Shown in pieces: positions 21,151 to 31,339 of a stretch of DNA of 64,000 bases. The first letter of the stretch is position 1. Each line of letters opens with the position of its first letter. Location: assembly GCA_029990175.1 (NCBI GenBank), contig JARKIP010000065.1, positions 11,288,501 to 11,352,500 of the forward strand, in the 5' to 3' direction. Origin of the DNA: Petunia secreta (taxonomy: Eukaryota > Streptophyta > Magnoliopsida > Solanales > Solanaceae). The position numbers and the translations under genes are program-made. The notes under the pieces are model-generated. The model ran no database searches. It saw only the letters and a program-made list of their open reading frames with translations, and was not told the origin of the DNA.

Positions 21151-24100
21151 GAAAAAAAATAAAGCGATGAAAGAAAAACAGATAAGCACAGGGATCATCT
21201 TCCTCCTTGAAAGTCCCCTCGGTTTTGTCTTCTTCATTATCCTCGCTTTCTTCCTCATCATCACCCGAGCCTGCACTTGAAGGAAGCTCATCTATGACAG
21301 CTTGGGCTCAGGTTGCATCATTCTGAGCCTTGGCGATCTCAGCTTCCAAGTCAACCTATCCAACCTTGTACTGCTCAAGCACATTCAGCCGAGTCTTGAT
21401 AATAGTCGAGCTTTTCTCTAACTCAGCTCTGTATCCCTGGCCTTACCTTTTTCTTCCAAGGCAGAAGTCTCAACCTGAAGACGGTTGATTTCATCTTCAA
21501 GAGTGGGAATCTTTTCCACTTGGCCCTTCAGTCTCTTTATCACAAGCATGTGCTCGGCTAACTTGTGAAAGTACTCCCCAGTATCCGCAGCAAGTTGGTC
21601 ATTGGCCCGATCTTGATCACCGCAAAGCCTATCAACCTCGGTTGTCAGCTTCGAGTTCTTAGCCTTGTGATTTTCATTCAAAGCTTGAATTTGAGCCTCG
21701 GAGGCGGCAACCTACTGGAGATCGGACTTAGACTTAGCCAATTGAGCTTGTAATTCAGAGATTTGGTTCGTGAAACTTATTTTTTTTGCGGTCCTAAGCA
21801 TCTGCCACGCGCTGAATTTCTACACCACGATTGCGCTCGATTTGTATTAATTTGAGCGATAGCAAGAGGCTCTGCAAAGGGTTTGATGGGAAATTAAAAC
21901 AAAGAGCATCAAATGGAAAAAAATGTTGCAAGTATCGAAATTTACCCAAACTGCGCTAGCACCAGATCAAGACATCAATGCCAATGGTGGCACGTCTCTG
22001 AAATGATCCTCTTCGTTCTGCCTGAGGAGCTTAGTAAGGCGCAAGGGAACATCAATCGAGCCACTATAGTAGAGATCTATACCGGCAGGAATCAAAATCC
22101 TCCTCGTGGACCCTGTGGAGGCTGAGGCATTAAGGGGCTCAGAATTGGCTCGCGCAGCGCTCCGTACCGCCTTTTCCTCAGCATTAGGAGGAAGTTTAGC
22201 CTTGCCTAGTTTGGCCTTGCCCTTCCACCTTGTCAGCAGCGTGATCAGAGCCCTCGAGTTCTACCACTTCAACCTCTTTAGGGGCCTCAACATATTCGTC
22301 GTTAGACTCATCCTTCAGGCCTCGTCGTAGTTTAGCAATGGCCCCGAGACCTGAAGTAGCTGCCACTGCGACTCGAGTGTGCACACTATGAGATGACTAC
22401 TACAAGGTCGCCCTTTTTCTCTTTGAATCTGTCGGAATGTAAGTTGGAGGCTTTGGAGCAGAAGAAGAATATTTTTAAAAATAAGAGAAATGACCAAGAA
22501 AAATGTCATCATCACTTTTAGAGGTCCCCTGATCTAAAGAGTCCTTCGAAGGTTTGTAAGCCTTAGGATTTTTCAAAGTTCCAGCCAAGCTCTCTATTAT
22601 AGCTACGCAGAGCATCAGGTGCATCCCCTTACTTCTTCTTTCTCTTCAATTTTTTGCTTTTCTTCTTTGGCTCGGTGCTAGCCGCCTTGTTGGGAAAACA
22701 TACCAGAAAGAAGAAAAAATCAGCAAGAATTAGACTTTGGGCGATCCCCTAAGAAATCAAATCGTGACAATCACTCACTGTGTCTCTTACACGCCTATTT
22801 ATTTTCTGGCTTGGCAGAAATGCTCATCCAAGTTTTGTTGGGGCGAGTTCGAGCCTTCGTTATTGCTTTGACCCAGTTAGTCAAATCAGCAGGAGGATCG
22901 ACAGAAATCTTATTGGCTGGAAAGGGGGAATAAATCATGATTGAGTGATAATCGAAGCAACCAAGAGAAGTAATTTGAATAATGAAGGAATATCCCTTGC
23001 TCTTATCGTTCTACACCTTGGGAAACCCAGGTTCAGTAGACAGCTGGTTCGTTTGTAGAAGAATATAGCGGTCACACAAGCCTCAGTCCCCATGGTCCTC
23101 GCTCTTTGTGATCAGCGAGAATTTTCCTCGGTTATTTAAATCCACAATCACCTTTATGGAAGTATGGATAGAAGAGAAAAATCAGGTGCTGAAAAGTGAA
23201 AGGCACCTCAGCCTTTCGACTTAGCCAATCAAAGCATTGAACAATCATCCAGATCCCTGGGTCAAGTTGAGCCAAACAAAGGTTGTATGTTCGACAAAAT
23301 ATGTCAATAACCACATCAATGCGGAGTGAAAATCTAATTGTAAATGGGTGCGTGTAAGAAAAAGAGTACCCCACCATGTGGTAGGAGCTACTATTGTTTG
23401 GAGCGGGAATGCCAATTTGGACCTCGGGTCCCCATCCAAAACCTTCCCGAACCCGAGGCAATCCAAACATTGAACAATCCTCTGACCCCTGGGTCATGTT
23501 GAGCCAAACAGAGGTTGTATGTTCGACAAAATATGTCAATAAACCCATGAATGAGGAGTGAAAATCCAATTGTAAATTGGTATGTGTAAGCAAAAGCGTA
23601 CCCCACCATGTGGTAGGAGCTACTATTGTTTGGAGCAGGGATGCCAATTTGGACCTCGGGTCCCCATCCATAATCTTCCCGAACCCGAGCTACAAGGGCT
23701 TGTGTAATCAGAGTCGGCGAAGTTTGCACAGGAACAATTCCATTCTTTTCTTATTGGGCAACCGATTGGTCTTGCGACTTGAACTCTTTCTTCATGTTGA
23801 AGCTAGAGGAAATAATTTGATAAGGCTCAAGATCCTTATCAGTAGGGATTTTCTTTGACATCAAGTATTGTGCCTTGGTTCCACCAACCACTCCTACGTC
23901 AGCATCTTTGCCATTCACCTCCTCCACGGCATTGGTATCATCTCCCTCGCCGTCTATCTTATCCGATTTATCACGATTTGCATCACCTTGGGTTTAAACC
24001 ACCCACCACAGATGTTGCTTCATTATCGTCATCTGACGGTGCAACGATTTTTAAGGGCTCAGGAAAATTTACCAATTCACCGTCAACAACCATTATGGCG

Positions 24101-24162
24101 GTGTCAGTGATCCGTTCTTCAGAAGGACCTAATGAATTTCGAACAGAATTCTTCGCAGACAT
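21150..24162 (-). pseudogene. R4 antisense extra ORF, gypsy-type transposase-like domain plus coiled coil
   Basis: Minus strand, start ATG at 24162 (MSAKNSVRNSLGPSEERITD). An acidic N-terminus is followed, after breaks, by a domain at 23680-23130 with HMVGYSFSYTHPFTIRFSLR, IDIFCRTYNLCLAQLDPG, IVQCFDWLSR and FTFQHLIFLFYPYFHKGD. This matches my memory of the Pfam family named putative gypsy-type transposon and aligns with the R6 antisense ORF. The C-terminal third (21681-21418) is a long coiled coil (LRLQVETSALEEKGKARD-like heptads), ending in an acidic tail (GSGDDEEESEDNEED, near 21240). A 232-bp tandem duplication at 23226-23689 and several stops disable it. Such antisense ORFs are known in Tat elements; their role is unknown. 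Confidence 0.7.
23226..23689. repeat. 232-bp tandem duplication inside the R4 antisense ORF
   Basis: Two copies, 23226-23457 and 23458-23689, share long runs; the segment ccccaccatgtggtagg recurs at 23369 and 23601, giving a period of 232 bp. The period is not a multiple of three, so it shifts the antisense frame. The copies differ at roughly 10% of positions by eye. Confidence 0.85.
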
Positions 24163-24263
24163 GTTTGCTAATAGAATATTTTGAATCATGGTTATGATCA
24201 AGGATTTGAAGAAGAAGAAATGGAAATGGATTTTTGCTCTGAAAAAATTGTGACAAAGTTGAT

Positions 24264-24273
24264 GTATATATAG
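24264..24273 (-). promoter_or_regulatory. Putative TATA box of the R4 antisense gene
   Basis: The minus strand reads CTATATATAC 102 bp upstream of the antisense ATG. The R6 antisense gene has TGTATATATATG at about the same distance. Confidence 0.5.
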
Positions 24274-24460
24274 GGGAAGAAACCATCATTGCATTTACGT
24301 TAGGAAGGAGAATAAATCGGTGTGACTGTACAACGCTCACCACCTGTAACGGGTGAGAAGTTGAAGTGATGGCCGCCCTTTTGAACTGCTAGGTATGTGT
24401 GAAGCCACGTCGTTCTCCAGCCTTTTCTCATCCCATTCCTCAGAAACCCAGTCTGTTGCC

Positions 24461-24475
24461 GGAGGAGTGGGAGGA
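24461..24475 (+). other. R4 polypurine tract
   Basis: ggaggagtgggagga, five bases before the 3' LTR. Confidence 0.65.
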
Positions 24476-24480
24476 CTATC

Positions 24481-25057
24481 TATATTGGGTAAAATAGCAC
24501 TTGCATGCGTGGCACCTCGTGCGTATTGCTCGAGGCACGTTCTTAGGAAGATTCGTGAGATAATCGAGAAGCATGCAACTTAACCCCCGGAGCCGATCTC
24601 TGAGCTCAGGATCCAACGCATGCCTGGGGATAGGGTTACCTCGGCTGGACGAGTCTTCACCTCCCAGAGGTGAGTAAGTCAAGCCTTGGGGAGTGGTTAC
24701 ATTTCAGCGGAAGATTAGCCCTACAATTCACACTCATTAATTCAGCATTTAATGAGAGAAAATATGGGCAAGGCCATGATCTGAACGTGGGATTGAGGCC
24801 TTAATCATCCTCAGCCTAGTGGACTATAAATAGTACTTCACATACATTGCAAAGTTATTCAGATATACTTACATAAATTCAATCCAATTGTAATCTCATT
24901 ACAGTTTTTATTGGAATCATATTTTCGTTCTTATTGTTCAACTGGCTTTACTGTCTTACTATATTTTTAGCAACTTTGATACAACATATTATTTGTAAAC
25001 CCCTTACAAATTTGATTTATTATCCTAATCAAATAAAATCAAATTTAGGCCAATACA
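24481..25057 (+). repeat. R4 3' LTR (577 bp)
   Basis: Aligns with 14252-14816; TATA box ctataaatag near 24823. Followed by the aggtt duplication. Many scattered differences between the two LTRs suggest an older insertion than R5. Confidence 0.88.
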
Positions 25058-25062
25058 AGGTT

Positions 25063-26625
25063 TGAGTTCGTATAGTGTTTTGTGAATTGAAAATGAATTT
25101 TTGCTTTATTGGTAACCATGTATGAGTTCAAACCATTTTGATGTATATACAATTTCTTGTTGCTAATTTCGCTTGTTTTGTTATTTATGTTCCAAGTTTT
25201 CAAATTTTAATAAGCTTTTGATTTTCTTTGTTTGGTTCTTTTCAGAAGTATGATTTTGAACCAAGGGTGTAAATAGTAGTGTTGGACAAGATTGTTTTTT
25301 TGAAAATTGTGTTAGTGGTTCATATGGTACTACCATGGTTGCCTTGCTTTTATGGCATGTAACAAGTGAATGTGTATTTTGATTGGCATGGTTTAGGTTC
25401 TTTTTTGGCCCTTTCATTTCATTGGCGTGTTCCAATCTTGGACCACTTTTAGACCTTATGCTTGAGATTTTACTTGCATGTGTGATGACGTTTAGATTTT
25501 CAAACTCACCTATGTGCCTTAAGAGAATAGAACATACCTTTAGTGTTCCTTGAGACGAAATCCTAGGTAACGCTTAGCTTAAAAAGTGATTTTAGGATTT
25601 CCTTGGACCGCTAGTAATCTGAATGGCCTATCCTTACATCTGGAACCTAGTAAATCCCCTTGAGCCTTTACCCATTCATTTGGCAACCACAATTGTAGTC
25701 GGACCAATTTTTATGAGCTATGTCACCAATCCTCTTTTGGTCTAACCGCCTTGAATGTATTGAAAACATGCAATTTAGGCTAACACCTAAGTTTAGGGGA
25801 GTGGTAAGAGTTAGAAAGAATGTCGTGGAATTAATTAAAAGAAACAATAAAGGAGAATAAGCGAAAGAACAAGAAAACTTAAAAATTTAAAAAATAAAAA
25901 AAAAAAGAGAAAAAAAGAAAAATTGAAAAAAAAGGAGAGTGATGAATAAAAAGAAAAAAGGGTAGCGTCAATCCCCATTTAAAAAAAAGGTTGTATTAGC
26001 TTAGAAAAAGGAAGTTACAATGAAAAATATTGAAGTTAGCGTAGTGCTTAAGGAGGTGTGCAGTCACTAATTAGCCAAATATATCCCATGTTTGACCAAA
26101 AGCCAACACTACAACCTAGTCAAATCCTAATTGATTTTGAGCCAAGTGTTACTACATTAGTGGAGAGGTACAAGAGGGACAAGACTTTGTGTTCTTAGGA
26201 AGCATACATGAGCATTATTTGTTAAACTGAGAACTTGACTATAAGAATCCGAGCTTTGCTTTAAAATGATCTGTGATAGTAAATGACTCTATTTTTCTTG
26301 TGAGGATAGCAAGTGAGTCTTGAGTGCGAAGTTCTAATACATAGTTCGGTTGCATGAGCGAGTGAATCGAACTAATGATATTGAGGCAACTCTTGAGGTT
26401 CATGTGTTTCCTTTAGCCATGAGTCGATTGGGATACACTCTAAACTTGTCAAGCGTCCATGTGAGTAGTGGTAACTAGTTGGTACCAACTAAATCATTAA
26501 TGCAAATTGACTATTAGACTCAAAAGTTTGAACATGACTTCATCATGAGCTAAATTAGAAATATGTCTTTGTCTCTTTGCGTTTGATTTGCTTGAGAACA
26601 AGCAAAGACATATGTTTGGGAGAGT
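25063..26625 (+). other. R3 interior, 3' block: non-coding
   Basis: 1.56 kb with no supported gene. It includes a strongly purine-rich stretch (25830-25960, A-rich runs with gag repeats) and the Athila-style 3' end: gcttgagaacaagcaaagac, then tttgggagagt just before the 3' LTR. Confidence 0.65.
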
Positions 26626-28085
26626 TGATAAGTTGATATTTTACCAATTTAAAGAATACCTTTTACATTTGTTTTTGAATATGAAAGAATTATTTTATGT
26701 GTATAATGTCATATAATGCTTAATTTCAAGTTACAAGTGTTAATGACAGGAAATTGGAACCAAAAGTCCAAAAAGTGGTGCCAAAGTGATAAATTCAGCT
26801 GTAGCAAGACAGGAAGCCTAGCCCCAATTCAAGATCGTTTCCAAATGCGCAAAACTGATTACATGAAATTTAGGATCTCAAGATAGGCAGCCCACCTCAG
26901 CTTCTTGACGGTTTGACCGTAAGAACAGGCGACCACCTCAACATAACTTGGTCGTCTATTCTTGACTCAGCACTGTTAAACGACCGCCTCATCCAGTGGA
27001 CGGGCCACCTAAATCTGGAGAATTAAGAACACACGGTTGCCTTTATAAAGATGTGCTCCACCTTAACCTGCAAGAATTTAATTAAAGTCAGCAACGACAC
27101 AAAGAGCGAACGTCCAATGTCTTTAGGCGACCACCCATCTTGAAAAGGCCAGTCTTGTCACTAGTAAATGTACCTAGCATAAATAGAAACTGCTAGAGTA
27201 TAATTATGATTTTATTCATACTTTAGTATATTCTACTTTCAATAAGACTTGGAAAGCAAGCAACCAAGATTTCTTCAGTCGTAAGCATCTTAAACTTGTT
27301 TTTTCATAATCAATACATGATTTATAGCTTATTACATTACATATCTTTGATTCCAACCCCCTAGTATGAGGAGCTAAACTCATAACTAAGGGTGCAAACA
27401 TGCTATAGCTTTTGAAATATAAAGGGCAATCTTTAACTTTACTTATTTTATTTTTGGGTTTGATTATCTAGCTTCTATCACTTAAGTTTCTTAACCTTTT
27501 TGCTCATGACACTAAGGTTACATGCCTATTTAACCAATTAAAGTCTCTAGCGAGATTAATTGATTTAGGATAATAGATTTAGCAAGGAATTGAGTCATGG
27601 TGGCTAAAATAGTTTGAGTCATCTAAAAGTGTCACTAGAGATTGGTCATCTTTCCTTGGATCAATGGGTTAGAACTTTCTGCGCTAACCTATGGCTCTGG
27701 AGAGCCTAGCGAGGCAAGTCCATTTTAGGTATGTCGGATTCTAGAGGTTACGGTAGATTGACTCCATCATATTCGCACCCATTATAAGTAAGTAAAATGA
27801 TCTTACCCATTGGATGAAAATCACTATAGCTGTTTACGCCCCTAGGTTCCTTTTTATTGAATTACACAACTTATGCTAGTTTAATTGTTATCTTAAACTT
27901 TTACAATAGACATTAGATCAAAACAACTTTTATTTTTAAGGCTATGGACTATCTTAACTTGACTCACTATTTGTAATCTCTCACTTGAGACATCGCTAGT
28001 TCTTTGTGGAATTCGACTTGATATACTTACCAATATATTTGCATCTGTCAAATTACCCTTTAGGGTGTACTCTTCACCGTCATCA
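26626..28085 (+). repeat. R3 3' LTR (about 1460 bp)
   Basis: Begins TGATAAGTTGAT after a purine tract and ends ATCA, so the termini are TGAT...ATCA. The last 198 bp align with 5416-5609. It contains its own cluster of GACC/CCACC motifs around 26890-27140 (for example ACGGTTTGACCGT, GGCGACCACC) and TATA-like sequences near 27052 and 27180. Confidence 0.78.
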
Positions 28086-28900
28086 TGACCCCTTTCTAAT
28101 CCATCAATTAAAAAGATTCTTTGGTCCATTAAATAATAGATCTACATTGCAACCAATACTTTATGGATAATTTTCACAGAGGCTAATAAAAATTTAATCA
28201 AAATAGTAAATAATATTTAGGTTACGCAATAGCTATGAACCTTAAATTTAGCAAACATGTAACAATAAATAATTTTAGAGGGTGGAAGAATCCCAACAGT
28301 TATTGTAATTTTTTTACCTTATATAAAACGGATATCATGCTTATAGTTATGTAAACACAATTTCCTTCCCATCTACGCTTAATGACTATGTAATGCAATT
28401 GTGGTACATGTTTTGGTGGCATTAGAAGAATTTGTTAGTACTATAGTAGCGACTTGACATCTAGCTGGGTAAAAGCTAAGCTGTGGCTTTTTAAAGATCA
28501 TTGGGTGTTTAATAAAAGTATTTAATTACCAGAGCAATATTTGTTGGAAGCAGGTGGTGACACTTTCTCATATGTGATGATAGTCCCGCGTATGCGGAGC
28601 CATTGTATACTATCTTCTGGATAATAGTCTTGGTTAATCAGTTCTCAGAAGTACGAATAGATCTCTCAGTTATAATTTTCCAAATTAATTATCAATCAGT
28701 TCACAGTCATTTTTCAAATGATTGTTAGCTTTCAGAATTATGCAATGTTTATGCATGTTTTGTGCATCCTATATAGTTGTTACATAGAAAATCTTGCACT
28801 ACTAATTAAGAATTGTCTATGAAATTTACTTGGTATTGTGGAGGTACTTAGCTCGTAAGGGTTTCTTACTTTTATATAGCAAGTGTTGAGATAGTAGGTG
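28086..28900. other. Unassigned stretch
   Basis: AT-rich sequence right of R3, with no ORF, LTR end or motif I can support. The five bases tgacc (28086-28090) would be the right target duplication of R3. Part may already belong to the R9 LTR. Confidence 0.35.
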
Positions 28901-29113
28901 ACGTAGTTCATGGCTACTGTCAGGTTCATTGGGCGTTCAGCTGGTGAGCTCAGTTCTTAATACAGCAGCAGCCAGTACTCAAACAATATTAATTATTTCA
29001 ATTGTTTGTTCTCATGGGATGCCCATTAGACTTGATGTCTTTATACATTAAATAAATTATTTTAGATGCTTATGACTACAGCTCACTACAGCAATACATA
29101 GGTCTAGAGTTAT
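28900..29113 (-). repeat. Left piece of an R9 LTR, split off by R6
   Basis: The bases just left of R6 (tacagctcactacagcaa then taggtctagagtta) align with 52885-52918 (tacagctgactacccaac then taggtctagggtta), and the alignment continues on the far side of R6 at 48549. R6 therefore inserted into this LTR. The left end is not located. Confidence 0.55.
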
Positions 29114-29616
29114 TGTGTGGGCGAAAATATGCCACCTGTTGTTACGGGAATACGAGTCCAACTGGCGAGACTAGAATTATCTTACAAGTCACCTGGCACT
29201 GAGGATATACGTCCGCTCCTACAGCCAACGACCGGTTAGGCGGTTTGGCCATAGAGCGCAGGGTACACATTCCATCGGCTAGGGTTTACAGTCTCCTAGT
29301 TACTGTTTAGTATATCACCGCCTTGATTTGTAGGCCCATGGCCCTATTAGTACTTGTATTTTACCTTATTTAGGATTGGGTATCACTACTATAAATACAC
29401 TTCCTTACATAGTATTGCACTATTCCTGGACTCGCCATCAACTTCGGCTACTCTTAGGGAATAAGATTTATATTGCTTTGTTCATTATTTCTCACTTGTT
29501 TATTTGTCTTTATTTTCATCGTATTTACTTACCTTTCCATCAGAATTTACCTTATTTCTTGTGACCTCATTCATAATTAATTTTTTAACCTAAACGTACA
29601 AATTTAGGCATAAAAA
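29114..29616 (+). repeat. R6 5' LTR (503 bp)
   Basis: Starts TGTGTGGG; its end is set by alignment with the 3' LTR (cataaaaa against cataaaca). TATA box tataaatac near 29391. Confidence 0.85.
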
Positions 29617-29618
29617 TT

Positions 29619-29635
29619 TGGCGCCCATTGTGGGG
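29619..29635 (+). other. R6 primer binding site
   Basis: TGGCGCCCATTGTGGGG two bases after the LTR, in the form seen in Tat elements. Confidence 0.75.
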
Positions 29636-29639
29636 CCTA

Positions 29640-30430
29640 GGCAATTGTTGGTATTTTATAATGGAAAAGGTGCGATCATGTTTGACGACGACAACGGCAT
29701 TTCAAAGAACATCGCAGATGGAGTGGATGAATCAGCAAAGGATCTTGATGATCCCAACATCCAACAAAAAGATTCAGCCAAACAGCTGAAGGATCCTTCT
29801 CAAGAGCCGATCTTTGTCGCCAGTAATGAAGGGATCAACCTCCCATTGGAAGGTAATCCTAAGTTCAGAATTTTCATCATTGATCTCCTAAAAACTATGA
29901 TAGAATAGTTGTTCCAACAATGTGATCGAAGGGTTATGTGGCAAACTAGGCACGATGTTTACAGGATTGCTTCAAAGGCCATCGTCTCCATAAGGACTAG
30001 TGCCTGTAAACGATTCACCAGCATCAGTGCCTAGCCAAAGGCTTAACATGGATGTTGCTCTAGGAGGCTCGTCAATAATCAACAATCAAGATCTTAAGGG
30101 AGCCCCTGTCATTGAAGACCTCATAAAGGAGATGAAGGCGATCCATGACTGGATTGGTAACGTGTCGGGTGCTCCACCCCAAGTTACAATGATAGATGAG
30201 CAGAAGTTTTACAAGCACGCTTATAAAGCAAGTGTTGCACCGGTCCGCATACCGACGTATTTCCGCCTTCCAGATAACTTCAAGTGTGACGGGATGACTG
30301 ATCCAGATGAACATATTGCTACATACTATACGGCTGTAAAGAGTAATAAGATTACTGAAGAAGAAATCCAGTCTGCCTTAGTGTAGAGCTTCGGCTCAAC
30401 ACTAGCCAAAGGAGCCCTTACTCGGTACAG
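29640..30430 (+). pseudogene. gag: R6 gag, N-terminal part, interrupted by R7
   Basis: Open segments at 29618-29908 (acidic, GVDESAKDLDDPN) and 30000-30386. The second carries the start of the Tat capsid region: PDNFKCDGMTDPDEHIATYY, KSNKITEEEIQSALV, then after a stop FGSTLAKGALTRY. The frame runs directly into the R7 insertion site and resumes at 42812. The protein would be the particle-forming capsid precursor. Confidence 0.78.
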
Positions 30431-31247
30431 TGATGCAGGGCAAAATACGCGGAAGCTACAAACTATACGAAAATACGGAAGCGATAAAGATAAAGATAAA
30501 AACGAGACGAGACTCGAACGACTACCTAAGTAGCAACGAGGAACTTGTCTCGCTACACCTCAAGTGAATGTCAAGGAATCACCTACACTATGCAACAATC
30601 CTCAAGAGATACCCGACTCTTGCAAATAGAATGATCAAAGATGGATGAAGTTCAAATTGGAATCCACCAATTGAATTCAAGTTCCCAACAAGGGTTCAAG
30701 GAGAGCATAGCTCAAGTTTCTTCAATATTCAAGGTGATGTAATGAAATGAAAGACTAAGGAGTGCTTATATAGTTTTCCCCTCCACAATTATGAAATGAC
30801 TAAAATGCCCATGGGATGGGTTAAGACATACAAGCCACTTAATGGCAAAATAGGAAAGTCTTCAAATGACTCGGAAGTAGGCGCTCTGCCTAGTGAGAAG
30901 AGACGCCCCGCCTAGTGTTTTGTAGGCAAAACAGGCGCCCCAATGGGCAGGAGTAGGCGCCCCACCTACTTGAAGTAGGCGGTCCGCCCAAAATAGAGGC
31001 GGCCAGAGATCCAGAGAGTGAGCTTCAACTAGGCGGTCCGCCCCTTTGATTAGGCGGTCCGCCCCTTCCTGGGGGTCCTTGGAATGGCTCAAAATGTGTC
31101 CCCCGAGCCTCTCCTTTGGTGCCTATGTGCTCCTCCTTCCTTGGCGCTCCAATGCATGATCTTCAAGGAGTTTCCGGAGCCCTTGACTTGTGCTCTTGAG
31201 CTTGGCTCTTGATGGTTGGCGCTTTGGGTCCAATTTACCCGGCATCA
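30431..31247 (-). repeat. R7 3' LTR (817 bp)
   Basis: On the + strand it runs TGATGCAGGG to GGCATCA. It contains a cluster of AGGCGGTCCGCC and AGGCGCCCC-type dyads (30888-31072) and a minus-strand TATA box (actatataagc, near 30764-30774). Confidence 0.88.
30888..31072. promoter_or_regulatory. R7 LTR cluster of AGGCGGTCCGCC-type dyads
   Basis: About eight related units, including GGCGGTCCGCC at 30979, 31024 and 31042 and AGGCGCCCCACCT near 30956. The same cluster is at 42410-42620 in the other LTR, and variants recur in the leader at 33782-33912. Confidence 0.6.
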
Positions 31248-31260
31248 TCCTCCCCTTCTT
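31248..31260 (-). other. R7 polypurine tract
   Basis: The minus strand reads aagaaggggagga directly before the LTR start, identical to the tract of R5 and R8. Confidence 0.85.
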
Positions 31261-31339
31261 GAAAGAATTTCGTCCTCGAAATCAAACCATCAAGTCCTAC
31301 AATCAAAGACAATCACAAACTAAAAAAAAAAAACTCCTA

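Larger units (their letters stand above)
14252..25057 (+). mobile_element. R4: Tat-lineage gypsy element, complete but inactive, TSD aggtt
   Basis: LTRs 14252-14816 and 24481-25057, flanked by the perfect 5-bp duplication aggtt (14247-14251 and 25058-25062). The order is gag, PR, RT, RNase H, a second archaeal-type RNase H, IN, then an antisense gene. This double RNase H plus antisense ORF is characteristic of the Tat branch. Stops and frameshifts run throughout pol. It is inserted in R3, 32 bp to the right of R5. Confidence 0.9.
5416..28085 (+). mobile_element. R3: Athila-type element without pol, host of R2, R4 and R5
   Basis: The remnant 5' LTR (5416-5609) and the complete 3' LTR (26626-28085) share their terminal sequence. 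The PBS TGGCGTCGTTGCCAGGGA matches an Asp-tRNA site at all but two positions, which is typical of Athila. The 3' untranslated region has the Athila signature: a cttgagaacaagcaa-type stretch, then a gggagagt purine tract directly before TGAT. Removing R4 and R5 leaves only about 2.6 kb of interior (5610-6665, 14225-14251, 25063-26625), with no recognisable PR, RT or IN, so this is a deleted, non-autonomous copy. Confidence 0.8.

Noticed and set aside
22106..22384. Short frames on both strands near 22.1-22.5 kb
   Set aside because: They lie in the hinge of the antisense ORF; composition is low-complexity and frames conflict.
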